From: Aquila chrysaetos chrysaetos
Taxonomy: Eukaryota; Chordata; Aves; Accipitriformes; Accipitridae
Direction: 5' to 3'
Length of the DNA stretch: 64,000 nt
Assembly: GCF_900496995.4 (NCBI RefSeq)
Contig: NC_044012.1
Coordinates: forward strand, 24,280,759-24,344,758
Every line of letters starts with the position of its first letter. The first letter of the stretch is position 1. The notes beneath the pieces are model-generated. The model ran no database searches, was not told where the DNA came from, and worked only from the letters and a program-made list of their open reading frames with translations. Positions 10,265-21,092 of this stretch are shown in pieces. Position numbers and translations under genes: made by a program.

Positions 10265-13200
10265 TCACACCAGGTGCCCGCGGCCATTGATGTAGATGCC
10301 GTTGGTGGTGGGCTTGGCCTGCAGCATCCCATTTTCCTGCACGAAGTGGGTCATGGCCTGCTTGATGGGGTCGTCCCCCCCCGCTGCCACCATCCTCCTC
10401 CTCCTCCTTCGGCTCCTTCCCCGCCGGGGCGGGCAGCAGCGGCGCTGCCGGCACCTCTGTCTGCGTCTCGATCTCCCGCACCGTCGAGAGCGTCGAGTAG
10501 CTGCGACCTTCGGGCTCTTCGCTCTGCGGGGACGAGGGACAGGGCGGGGGTCACCACTGATGAACGAACACTCCCAGGGACCCAGCCTCTGCCCCGGGGA
10601 CCCCTACAGGGACAGGGTGCTGCCGTGGGGCACGAGGAGGTGCACAAGGCTCAGTGCACGGGCGTGCAAAGGTGTGTGCATGTGGGACGGCTTTGCACAC
10701 ACAGAAGGAGGGCTGCACACGTTGCGGGGGGCTGCACGTGCAAAGCGGGGTTTGTGCACGTGCAAGAGGGGGTTGCACACGCAGAAGGGGTTCGAACACC
10801 TTGAGGGGCATTTGCATCCATGAAAGGGGGTGCACATGTGGAAGGGGGGGGGTGTACATGTGCAAGGGGGGGGGGCTGCACCCGTGGAAGGGGTTTGAAC
10901 ACCCTGAGGGGGAGGTTGCACCCATGGAAGAGGGTTGCACACCCAGAAGATGGGGGTTGCACCTGCACGGAAGCATGCCAGAGCTGGAGGACATGCTCTG
11001 ACAGCCGCAGCCCTGGGCTGGGTGCAGGTGTGGGGCTGAGCCGGGTCCCCTGCCCCACTGTGCCCCCCCGCGCCCCCTGCCCTGCCACAACTCTCACCAT
11101 GGCGGAGCAGATGCTGGTGCCGCGCAGGCTGTCCCCGCGCAGGCTGTCCCCACGCAGGCTGCCCTGCCGGCTCTCTGCACGCAGCTGCAGCGTCTCCTCC
11201 AGCTGAAACAGCCCCGTGAGACCCAGCACCCCGCAGCCCGGCTCCTGAGCACCCCATGGCCCTGCCAGCATCCTGGGCATCCCCACCCAGCATCCTCTGC
11301 CACCACCACCATGGCCTGGCTCCTCCTGGGCATCCCGATACCCACCTCCTCCCATGCACCCCACTGCCCAGCCCCATGGGCACCCTGCTTCCTGGTCCTC
11401 CTTCAACACCCCCATACCCAGCACCCCAGGCACCCTCGATACCCATCACCCTGGGTACCCCAACACCCATCACTTTGGGCATCCCAGCATCCATGACCCC
11501 AGTCACCCCAACACCCATCACCCAGGGTACTCCAAGACCAACTCCCTTGGGCAGCCCAACATCCATCACCCCAGTACTCATCACCTGGGGTACCCCAAGT
11601 CCTACTCTCTGGGCATCCCACCACCCGTCACCCCAGGCACCCCAGCACCCCGGGCACCCCATGACCCCCTCCCTCCCTTGGGCACCCCACCAGCCAGGCC
11701 CCCGCCACCTGTGTGCGTGTGTCGGTGCTGTGGCTGGAGTGCAGGCGGCGGATGGAGTTCTCCCGGGTGAGCGTCAGCTCCTCCTCGCTGGGAGTACGGG
11801 GGGAGGTGCTCAGCATGGGCTCCCCACGTCTCCCACTGCCCCCCCGCCGGCGCCCCCCCCCCCCCCTCCGCCTCTTACTACTTCTCGGAGATACGCTTGG
11901 TCTTGCGCTTGTGATAGAGGGTCATGACGACGACGACAACGACGAGGACGCAGAGCAGGACGGCGGCGATGACGCCCACCACCACCACAGAAGCCGAGAC
12001 CAGGTCCACCTTGCGCACCTCGTTGTCTGCGGGGACACCCGTGGGGTGGGCGGGCAGGGTGAGGGGGGATGAGAAGGTTGATGGGGGGGTCGATAGATGG
12101 ATGGGTGGATGGACAGATGAGTACATGGATGAGTGGGTGGATGGATGCATGAATACATACATGGATGGATGAATGGATGGATGGATGCATACATCCATGG
12201 ACAGATGGGTGGATGAGTCCATGGAAGGATGGATGAGTGTATCCATGGATGGATGGACGGATGAGTACATCCATTTGGTTGGACTCGATGATCTTAAAGA
12301 TCTTTTCCAATCTAAATGATTCTATGATCCATGGACAGATGGATAGATGAGCCCATGGGTGGATGGATGGGTCCAGGGATGGATGGATGGGTGGATGGAT
12401 GAGTGCATGCACAGGTGGATGAATGGTTGAGTACATGGATGGATGGGTAGGTGGACGAGGGGGTGGTTAGATGAACAACGGGTAGAGATATGGATGGATG
12501 GAGAGAAGTGGCAGGAGGATGGATGATGGAAGGATGGATGGACAGATGGATGAGTAGACAGATGAATAGGTAGATGGATGGAAAAGTAAATGGATGAGTG
12601 GACAGATGGGTGGATGAGTAGACAGATGAGTAGATGGGTGGGTGGATGAGTAGACAGATGAGTAGACAGACAGGAGGATGAAGGGAGAGATGAGTGTACG
12701 GATGGATGAACAAATGATAGTGAGAAGTGAAAAGGGGATGGATGGATGGACAAAGGGGTGGATGGAGGAAGAAACAGAGGGAGAGGTGGTTGGGTAGAGT
12801 GAAGTGGTGGGCGGTGGATGGATGGACCGACAAATGGAAGGACAGACAAGAGGACAGATAGAAAGATGGATGGACCGGCAGACAGACAGACAAATGGGTG
12901 AAGAGACAGAAAGGAGCATCTGGGGAAGGACAGGTAAATGGGACAGACATAGGAAGAGTCGGGGGTGGGGAGGGATGACAGGTGGACAGATGGGTAGACA
13001 GGCGAGTGCCTGGGAGGGGACAGATGGGTGGCAGGAAGGGCGAGCAGATGGAGAAAAGCCCGGGGAGGGACAGACGGACAGGGACAAGCAGCATGGAATG
13101 GTGCTGCCCCCCCAGCCAGGCTCCCACCAACTGCCCGGGACCCCCACCCCCACGCCCACCCACCACAGCACCCTCAGGGGGTACGTGGGTGCCCCACGCC

Positions 13201-16200
13201 CCCCGCGGCGCCCACCTGCCACCCTGCCCTTGATGCTGACGTTGGCCCGCGCCTCCTTGGCGGCCACACGGTTGGAGACACGGCAGATATAGTCCCCGGC
13301 ATCGTCGGCGGCGAGGGGCCGCTGGAAGACGAGGGTGTCCCCCTTCACCCGCACGCCGGCGGGCAGCGGGGCGTTCAGCCTGCGGCGTGGCAGCACCATC
13401 AGCCCCCGGCATGCCCAGGCGGGCGCGGGCGGGCGGCGGCGCCGCCGCCATCAAAGCCGGGGTTGCCAGTTCCCACGGCTGACGCCCTGCCCCGGCCCTG
13501 GCAGGGCTTGCCTGGGCATGGCACCACCTGCCGCGCTCGCCGCCGCCACGGCCCTCGGCACGGGCACGCCTGGGCAGGGACACGGCGGGGACGGGCACGG
13601 GTGGGGACGTGGCGGAGGGGCACGGCAGGGACGTGGGCATGGGGGACATGGCACGGGCAGGGGGGACACGGCAGGGGACACAGCACGGACACCAGCACAG
13701 GCAGCTGGGACATGGCAGGGACATGGGACACGGCCAGGACATGGGCACAGGCAGGGGACATGGCAGGGACACCAGCACAGGCAGCTGGGACATGGGACAT
13801 GGCCAGGACTTGGCAGGGACACCAGCACAGGCAGTCGGGATGCCACAGGGACATGGGCACGGGCAGGGAAGATGCGGCAGGGACACTGGTACAGGCAGGG
13901 AACATGGCAGGGGACACCAGGATGGGCAGGGGGGACATGGTGGGGGCATGGGCACAGGCAGGGGACAGGGCAGGGACATAGGTAGGGGACACAGTAGGGA
14001 CACGAACGTGCTCTGGAGACCTGGCAGGGACACAGAAGTGCACAGGGGACACGGCGGGGACACGGACACGGGCAAGGGGACACCATGGCAGGAACAGGGA
14101 GGCACGTGGGGGGCAGGGACACTAACACACATGCAGGGGGGGACAGCAGGGCCGGGGCCAGGCAGAGGGGATGGGGACAGTCCTCACCGTGTCCAGTTGT
14201 ACGTGGGGGGTGGGTTGCCATCCCCCAGGCAGGTCAGAGTGGCCCCCTCCATGCCCTCCTGCCACTCCTCTGTGTGCCCCAGCACCGAGGCATCTGACAG
14301 GTCTGGGGACAAGGGGACAGTGAGGGGATGAGCAGTGATGGTCCCCATGTCCCCAGGGTCCTGCTGTGCCCCCCATGTCCCCAGTGTGCCCCCTGTGCCT
14401 CTTATCTCCCCCACATCCCCAGTGTCCTCCCTGTACCCTCCATTCCCAACACCTCACCCTCCACGTTCCCCAATGCCCTCCATGTCTCCCTGCCACCCAT
14501 GTCCCCCATGTGCCCCAGTCCCCATGCCCTTCATTGCCCCATGACCCTCCATCTCCCCAGTGCCCCCCCATGTCCTTCAATGCCCTCCATCTCCCCAACA
14601 CCCCCAGTGACACCCACGATCCCCATGTCCCCAATGACTCCCATGACCCTCAATGCCCCCTGTGCCCACTATGTCCCCAGTGCCCACCGTGTCCCCAACA
14701 TCCTCCACATCCCTCAATGCCCCCCACGCCCATCATGTCCCCAGTGCCCTCCATGTCCCCCATGTCCTTGGCATCCCCCAACATTCTCCATGTCCCCAAT
14801 GCCCCCCATGTCCTTCAATCCTCCCCATGTCCTCCATGGCCCTCGTGCCCCGCATGACCCTCAGCATCCCCCATACCCCCACGTCCCCAGTGCCCGTCAT
14901 GTCCCCCCCGTGCCCTCCATATCCCCAGTGCCCCCCATGCCCTCCTCATCCCTCCACCCCCCCCCCCCACGCCCCGGTGCCGCACAGGCGACGCTGAGGA
15001 GGTGGGTGATCCTCTTCTCGTGGCGCAGGCCAGGGTGGGCCACCACGCAGGTCAGGCTCTTGCCATTCATGCTGCGCCCGGGCACCAGGAAAAACTCGCT
15101 GGTGACGGAAGCGGAGCGGGCGTGCGCCGAGCGGCGCGTGGCGTTGGTGCCACGCACCTCCGTCTCCCAGCGTACTGAGGGCACCGGGCTGCCCTCCGCC
15201 GTGCACGAGGCCGCCAGCGTCCGGCCCTGACCCTCCTCCAGCGGTGGCCCCGGGTTCAGGATGGGCAGCGGCGGCACTGCGGGCGGCACCGGCGTCAGAC
15301 CCACGCCGGCATTGGCACCCGTGGGTGCTGCCCCTGCTGCTGGGCTCCGCCGTGCCGGTGACCCCAGACCCGCCTGCCCCAACCGTGTCCCCAGCGCGAC
15401 TTACTGGGTGCCCAGTACCCGTTCCCCTGTGCCCAGTGCCCTGTACCCATTTGCATTGCCCCATGCCCATTGCCCCACGCCCGTCGCGCGTTGCCCACCG
15501 CCCCATAGCCGTTACCCCATCGCCCTGTGCCCACCATCCCATTGCCCCGCGCCCGTCACCCACCTACTGCCCGCTGTCCTGTGCCCATTGCCTCCTCCCC
15601 ACCACCCATCAACCCCTCCCCACCACCCCCTGCCCGCTGTCCTGTGCCCATCACCACCTCCCCACCACCCATCACCCCACACCCATTGCCCCCTCCCCAC
15701 CATCCTATACCCATCGCCCCGTGCCTGCTGCCCCATGCCCATCGCCCATCACCCGCTGTCCTGTGCCCACTGCCCCCGGCCCATCGCCCCCTCCCCACCA
15801 CCCCATACCCATCGCCCCATCACCCCATCTTCATCACCCCTGGCCCATGCCCATCGCCTACCACTCCATGCCCATTGCCCCCTCCCCACCACCCTATGCC
15901 TGCTGCCCCATGCCCATCGCCCCACCACCCCGTGCCCATTGCCCCATCACCCCATCCTTATCGCCCACCACCCCGTGCCCACCGCCCCGTTCCCCAGGCA
16001 CTCACCCAGCACCTTGAGGGTGAGTCGCCCCTCGAAGCTGCCCAGGGGGAAGGTGATGAGGTGACACTCGTAGTCACCCTCGTCCCCCTGCACGGCGTTC
16101 CTCAGGACGATGGCGCCGTCCTCCAGCGCCCCATCCGCCCGCCGCAGCACCCGCCCGGCGTAGGGCTCCTGCACGTGCTCCCCGTGCTGCCGGTTGAGCA

Positions 16201-19200
16201 CGGCCACCTCGGCGCTGCGCCCCGCCGGGCCCCGCTTCAGCCAGGTCACCTGCACCACACCTGCTCCTGCTCCTGCGCCCGGTACCGGCACGGCAGCACC
16301 ACGTCCTGGCCCAGCACCGCCGTCACGCTGCGCTCCACTTCCACCACCCCCGAGCGGCAGCCTGCGGGCACCCAGGCTGGCACCCGCGCGCTCGCTCGGC
16401 GCGCGGCTGCTGCCGTGCACGCACGCAGCGCTCACACACAAGCAAGAACGCTCCGGCACCCTTGCACGCACTCCGGCACGCTCGGGCACACTTGCGCTTG
16501 CACTCACATACAAGCAAGAACACTTGGGCACGCTTGCGCACACTCCAGCACACTTGGGCACACTTGCGCTTGCACTCACATACATGCAAGAACACTTGGG
16601 CACGCTTGCGCACACTTGTGCTTGCACTCACATACACGCAAGAACGCTTGGGCACGCTTGCACTTGCACTCACATACATGCAAGAACACTTGGGCACGCT
16701 TGCGCACGCTCCCGCACACTTGGGCACACTTGCGCTTGCACTCACATACATGCAAGAACACTTGGGCACACTTGCACATGCTCCAGCACACTTGGGCACA
16801 GCTGCACTTGCACTCACGTACGTGCAAGAACACTTGGGCACACTTGCGCACGCTCCAGTACGCTTGTGCACACTTGTGCTTGCATACATCCAGGCATTTC
16901 TTTGGGTGTGCTCACATACACTCAGGCATGCTTGGGCACGCTTGCGTACACTTGTGTTTGCACTCACACCCATGCATTCTTGGGTGCACTCATACACACA
17001 GGCTTGCTTGGGCACACTTGTGCTTGCACACGCTTACACGTTTCTTCAGGCGCACTCACATACACTTGGGCGCACTTGGGCACGCTTGCTGACACTTGTG
17101 CTTGCGCATGCTCATGCATGCTTAGATGCACTCATACACGCAGGAACACTTGGGCACACTTGCACACACTCAGGCACGCTTGTGCACGCTCATACATACT
17201 TGTGCCTACAAACGCTCACGCATCCTTGGGTGTGCCCACGATCCCTTGGGTGCATTTGCGCACACTCATGCACACTTGTGCAGGCTCAGGCATGGTTGGG
17301 CACACTCCTGCATTCCTTGGTGCACTCACACATCCTCAGGTACGCTCAGGCACAGCTGTACACTCAGGTGTGCTTGAGCGCACTCATGTGTGCTCAGGCA
17401 TGCTTGTGCACACTCATACGGGCTTGGGCACACTTGGGCTTGCTTGGACACGCTCATGGGTGCACTCTCATGCTCATGCATGCCTGAGTGTGCTCACACA
17501 CACTTGGGCACGCTTGCACATGCTTATGAGCACTCAGGCAAGTTTCCGCACGCTCACGTGTGCTCGGATGTGCTCACACACATGCACACACACTTCAGCA
17601 CGTTCATACATGCTTGTGCATGTTTGGATACGCTTGGGCATGGTTGGGCACGCTCGTGCACACTTGGACATGCTCATGCTTGCACACACTCAGGCACGCT
17701 TGGGCACACTCACACGTGTTTAGGCACGCTTGCACATGCACAGGCATGCTCATGCACACTTGGGCACCCTCCAGCATGCTCAAGCATGCTTGTACACACT
17801 TACGCATGCTTGTGCACCCCTAGACACATTCATGTGTGCTTGAATATGCTCACACACGCTCATGCACACTCACACATGCTTGGAGGTACTTGTGAATGCT
17901 TGGGTATGCTCACACATACTCATCATGGTTGGGCACACTTGCACATCTTGGACACAGTCGTGCACACTCCTGCACACTCGGGCATGCTTCTGCACACTTG
18001 TACATGCTCCTGTATGTTTGGGCATCCTTACGCCAGCACAGACACACTCATGCACACTTGGGCACGCTCACACAGGTGCAGGCACACTCGGACATGCTTG
18101 AGCGTGCTAGCAGACATTTGCGCACACCTGTGCGTGCTCACGCATGCTTACGCACACTCGGGCACCCTCACACACACGCAGGCAGGTCCACCCATGCTCG
18201 CATGTGCTTGGGCACGCTCACACATGCTCGGGCACGCTCACGCACACTCGCACACACCCAGGCCTGCTTGCACGCTTACGCTCGCTCCTATATGCTCCCA
18301 TCTCCTCCCGCACGCTCACCCGCACGCTCCCATATGCCCGTCCGCCCAGCAGCCGCATGCGCGCGTGCGAGGCCGGCGGGTGTCGGGGCGGGGCACGGGG
18401 CCCGCCCAGCCGCTCGGCGACGCCGGGGGAAGCGGCCGGGCCGGCACGGCCAGCCCAACCAGCCGGCGCGCATGCCGGGCTCTGCCGTGGCTTGCGGAGG
18501 GCTCCCGCCCCCGCCGGCCCCCGAGGCCTCCCCGCCGAGCCCCCCACCGCACCGCTTGCCGTGCCCGGCCTAATTACCCCCCGATTAGTCGACGGATTAA
18601 TTAAATAATTGCGGCGCTGCCCGGGCCGTGAGTCACGGCTGCGCTGCCCCCACGGCCCCGGCCCTGCCTCAGTTTCCCCTCACACGGTGACGGGGTCCAG
18701 AGGGGGACGGGGGTCCCGGCGCGGTCGGGGTGCCGACGCTGGGGTGGGTGCCGAGTGCCGGGGTGCCGTCGGGGCTGGCGAGCGGCCCCTGCCGCGGGGC
18801 GTCCCCACCCAACGGGGCCGAGCGCGTGGGAACGGAGCCGGGAACCGGCTCAACCGGATCCCATGGCCCCCACGCCCCGGCCGGGCTTGCGCCCGCGGGC
18901 CCGGGGAGACAGGGGTCCCGGGCCCGGGGAGATGGTGGGGGGGTCCCTGGGGGGGGGGGGGGGGGGTCAGGCCTGGGGAGCACACACGCAGCCCAACCTT
19001 TGCAGCGACGCGTGTGCGCAGGCCAGCGTCGCCCCTCGGCACGTGCAGCAGGGCCGTGCACCCGCACACGCATGTGCGCCCATGCCCCCCAGGGACACAC
19101 ACACGCACGCGTGGACCCCCCCCAAAAGAGGTCGCACACGCGTGGTGGCCCCACGCACACCGCACGCGCACACACACACCCACACCCCGGGGGGCCGCAG

Positions 19201-20269
19201 GCCCGACGCCCAGTGATGGGCTCGGTGCGGCTCCATGCCCCTGGCCGAGCCGCCCCCTGCTCGCGGCATGAAGCCCCTGACACCCCCCCGGCTGTGAGTC
19301 GCGGGGGGGGGGGGGGGTCAGCACCCCCTGGGGTGACGTCACACACACACCCCCGCAGCATCCAGCCCGTTCCCATGGGTCCTCCGCCAGTGGGGAAACT
19401 GAGGCACGGCGCGTGGGGTGGGCAGGGCATTGAACCCCCCCTGCTCTGCAGCACCCTTGGGTGCAGCACCCACTGCGGCACAGCTCGGGGCAGGGAGGGG
19501 GTTTGGCACCCCCCAAGCGTGGGGGAGACAATGGGGAGGGGGCGGGGACCCCCCCGGGCAGCCCGCTGCCCCCCGCCCCCCGAGCGGGAGCGCCCTGTTC
19601 CCACGGTGTGTGGTGTGTGTCGCCCCCACCTCCGCGTCCCCAGAGGGGTCCGCCCCCCTCCCCCCCCGGCCCGTTCCCCGGCGGTGCACGCACCCGGACA
19701 CGCGCACAGGTGCGCGCACCCGCGTGTGCGGCGCCCACGGCGCAGCCCCCGGCACGGCGCGGGGACACGGACACGGACACACGCACGGGACACGGAGACA
19801 CACGGTCACGCACGGACACACGGTCACGCGCACACGGACACACACGCGGCCACAGGTGCGCGGAGCCACAGGTGCACACGCGAGCGCACACACGTACACA
19901 CACACACGCGTGTGCGCACACTCACACTCACACGCACGCACACCCTCTGCTCCCCGCGGGCCCTGCCCGGGCCCCCGCCCCCGGGGTTCGCCCCCCACCC
20001 CCGCCCTCCGGTCCCGCAGCCCCGGGCCCCCCCCGGCCCCCCCGCCCCGAGGCAGCCGGTGCCCCCGCCCCCGTCCCCGTCCCCACCCCCGATTCCGTCT
20101 GCTAGCCCGGAGCAGCCGGTGCTGCCGGTTCCGGTTCCTTCCACCTCCCCCCACCCCGGGAGCCGGTTCCCACCCCGGGTCCCGGTCGCGCCTTACCGGT
20201 GGCGGCGAGGAGGAGGAGGAGGAGAAGGAGGAGGAAGGGCGTCCCGGGCCGCATCCCGCGGGGGGCCAT
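10265..20269 (-). CDS. NECTIN4: NECTIN4, nectin cell-adhesion molecule 4 (9 coding exons; two frame breaks)
   Basis: Nectin-4 is a type I adhesion protein of epithelial adherens junctions that binds nectins and links to afadin. Coding exons are 20197-20269, 16006-16361, 14986-15276, 14188-14302, 13216-13379, 11879-12026, 11709-11787, 11098-11202 and 10265-10523. Exon 1 encodes an ATG and a poly-Leu signal peptide. Exon 2 is the V domain ([16 protein letters not shown]), exon 3 the first C2 domain, and exons 4-5 the second ([22 protein letters not shown]). Exon 6 has the transmembrane helix [15 protein letters not shown] and a basic stop-transfer. The tail has [24 protein letters not shown] and a C-terminal GHLV afadin-binding motif. 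Exon 2 is 356 bases, out of phase around 16255-16290. Exon 9 is one base too long, at a C8 run (10375-10382). Both breaks may be assembly errors. Confidence 0.92.
10636..10985. repeat. GGGGGTTGCACACGCAGAAG minisatellite in NECTIN4 intron 8
   Basis: About 12-15 imperfect units of 20-30 bases mix GGTTGCACACG with GTTTGAACACCTTGAGGGG. They look related to the CA/CG-rich family elsewhere in the window. Confidence 0.65.
11115..11165 (-). repeat. In-frame 15-bp tandem repeat inside NECTIN4 exon 8
   Basis: GCGCAGGCTGTCCCC occurs twice and then degenerates to ACGCAGGCTGCCCTG. On the minus strand it encodes [14 protein letters not shown] (SLRGD units) in the cytoplasmic tail, where human has a single SLKDNSS. 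Reading phase is preserved. Confidence 0.75.
11255..11700. repeat. CACCCCAGCACCCATCACC array in NECTIN4 intron 7
   Basis: Degenerate units of about 20-25 bases (CCCATCACCCTGGGTACCCC) fill most of the intron. Confidence 0.6.
12061..12960. repeat. (GATG/GGAT)n microsatellite in NECTIN4 intron 5
   Basis: About 900 bases of imperfect tetranucleotide repeat (GGATGGATGGATGG, TGGATGAGTAGACAGATG) are interrupted by a CR1 tail at 12273-12331. Confidence 0.9.
12273..12331 (+). mobile_element. CR1 LINE 3' end fragment (5'-truncated)
   Basis: The segment TTGGACTCGATGATCTTAAA followed by a TTTTCCAATCTAAATGATTC-like end matches the well-known bird CR1 3' terminus and ends in an ATTCTATGAT-type octamer tail. 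Only about 60 bases remain and no reverse transcriptase is present. It inserted into, or seeded, the GATG microsatellite of NECTIN4 intron 5. Confidence 0.85.
13555..14130. repeat. GGGACACNGGCACAGGCAGG minisatellite in NECTIN4 intron 4
   Basis: Units of about 12-36 bases built from CAGGGACACCAGCACAGGCA and CATGGGACATGGC. Some larger units of about 80-90 bases recur, giving higher-order periodicity. Confidence 0.7.
14330..14945. repeat. CCCCATGTCCCCAGTGCC array in NECTIN4 intron 3
   Basis: Imperfect units of about 9-18 bases (CCCCAGTGCC, CCTCCATGTC) fill the intron. Confidence 0.65.
15380..15995. repeat. GCCCATCGCCCCATCACCCC array in NECTIN4 intron 2
   Basis: Degenerate units of 10-20 bases based on GCCCATYGCCCC. 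Long open frames through it on both strands are repeat translations. Confidence 0.65.
16430..18330. repeat. Large CACTTGGGCACGCTTGCGCA minisatellite in NECTIN4 intron 1
   Basis: About 1.9 kb of degenerate units (GGGCACACTTGCGCTTGCAC, CTCACATACATGCAAGAACA). The first part (16430-16900) shows a higher-order block of about 60-130 bases repeated with few changes. The distal part is more decayed. It contains very long open frames (over 500 codons) because the repeat lacks stop codons in several frames. I do not regard these as genes. Confidence 0.85.
19010..19180. repeat. CA/CG-rich alternating purine-pyrimidine tract in NECTIN4 intron 1
   Basis: Runs such as ACACACGCACGCG and CGCGCACACACACACCC. 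A second stretch lies at about 19680-19945. Such alternating tracts can adopt Z-DNA; that is inference. Confidence 0.55.
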
Positions 20270-20640
20270 GCGGACACCTGCGGGCTCACGGCGCTGCTCG
20301 GCCCCCGGCCAGCACCATCCGGGCTGCACCGGGACGAACCGGGCGACGCCGGGACGAACCGGGCTAAGCCTCACCGGGTTAAACCGGGCCGCGCCGGGCC
20401 GCTCCGGGCTGCACCGGGCCGAACCGGGCGGCTCCGGGCCGAGCGCGGCGGAGGGGCCGGTGCTGCGCCGCTCCGAGACGGGACGGGACGGGACGGGTGG
20501 AGCCGGCGGTGGGGCGGGGTGGCCGGGGGCGGGGCCTGAGGGGGTGGGGTCGGCCGGGCGGGGCCGGGCGGGGCGGACCGGTCCGGCAGGTAGGGGCAGG
20601 GGCGGGGCCGAGGGCGCGGCCTTAAAGGGGCGACAGTCAC
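20270..20640 (-). promoter_or_regulatory. NECTIN4 promoter and 5' UTR, CpG island with repeated ACCGGG motifs
   Basis: Immediately upstream of the NECTIN4 start. From about 20330 to 20450, AACCGGGC or ACCGGG cores recur about ten times, interleaved with GCCGGG. Downstream of these (20480-20600) are GGGACGGGACGGG and GGGGCGGGG Sp1-like boxes. No TATA box is seen. Confidence 0.55.
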
Positions 20641-21013
20641 CGACGGGGCGCGGCGGGTCCCGCCCGGGCGATCCCTCGCCGCGTCGGACGGCGGCTCCCG
20701 GTGACATCCCCTGTCCCGCCCCGGTACCTCCGGTGTCCCCGTGGGTGCCCCTCAGTGACACACACACCCCCCCGTGCCCCTCCCAGTCCATTCCCCCTGC
20801 CCCACGGCCTCCCATTAACTCCTAGGTCCCTCCCAGTTCCCCCTCCCTCAGACCCGCCCAGGGTGAGACCCCGCAACCATCCCTGTTCCTGCCCAAACCC
20901 TGGGAAGGGGGAGGGCTGTGAGCTGGCACCGACCCCCCCACACACACAATTTGGGGTCCCCAAATCCCACCGGACACCACAGGGCAGCCCATGGCGGGGG
21001 AGGGGCCTGGCAG

Positions 21014-21019
21014 TTTATT
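21014..21019 (-). other. Poly(A) signal AATAAA of the LIM2-like gene
   Basis: TTTATT on the plus strand, about 225 bases past the stop codon at 21245. Confidence 0.7.
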
Positions 21020-21092
21020 GGCACAGCAAGAGTCGGGGGGGAGGGGGCAAAACAGAGGGGGGGGGGAGGGGGTGGGAGAGCAGGGGGAGCTC

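Noticed and set aside
15527-17723. Overlapping plus-strand open frames of over 500 codons in NECTIN4 introns 1-2 (Leu/Cys/Thr/His-rich)
   Set aside because: They are read-through of stop-free minisatellite units and overlap NECTIN4 exon 2 on the minus strand.
16430-18330. CRISPR-like spaced repeats
   Set aside because: Vertebrate nuclear DNA. Units are degenerate and contiguous, with no conserved repeat plus unique spacer pattern.
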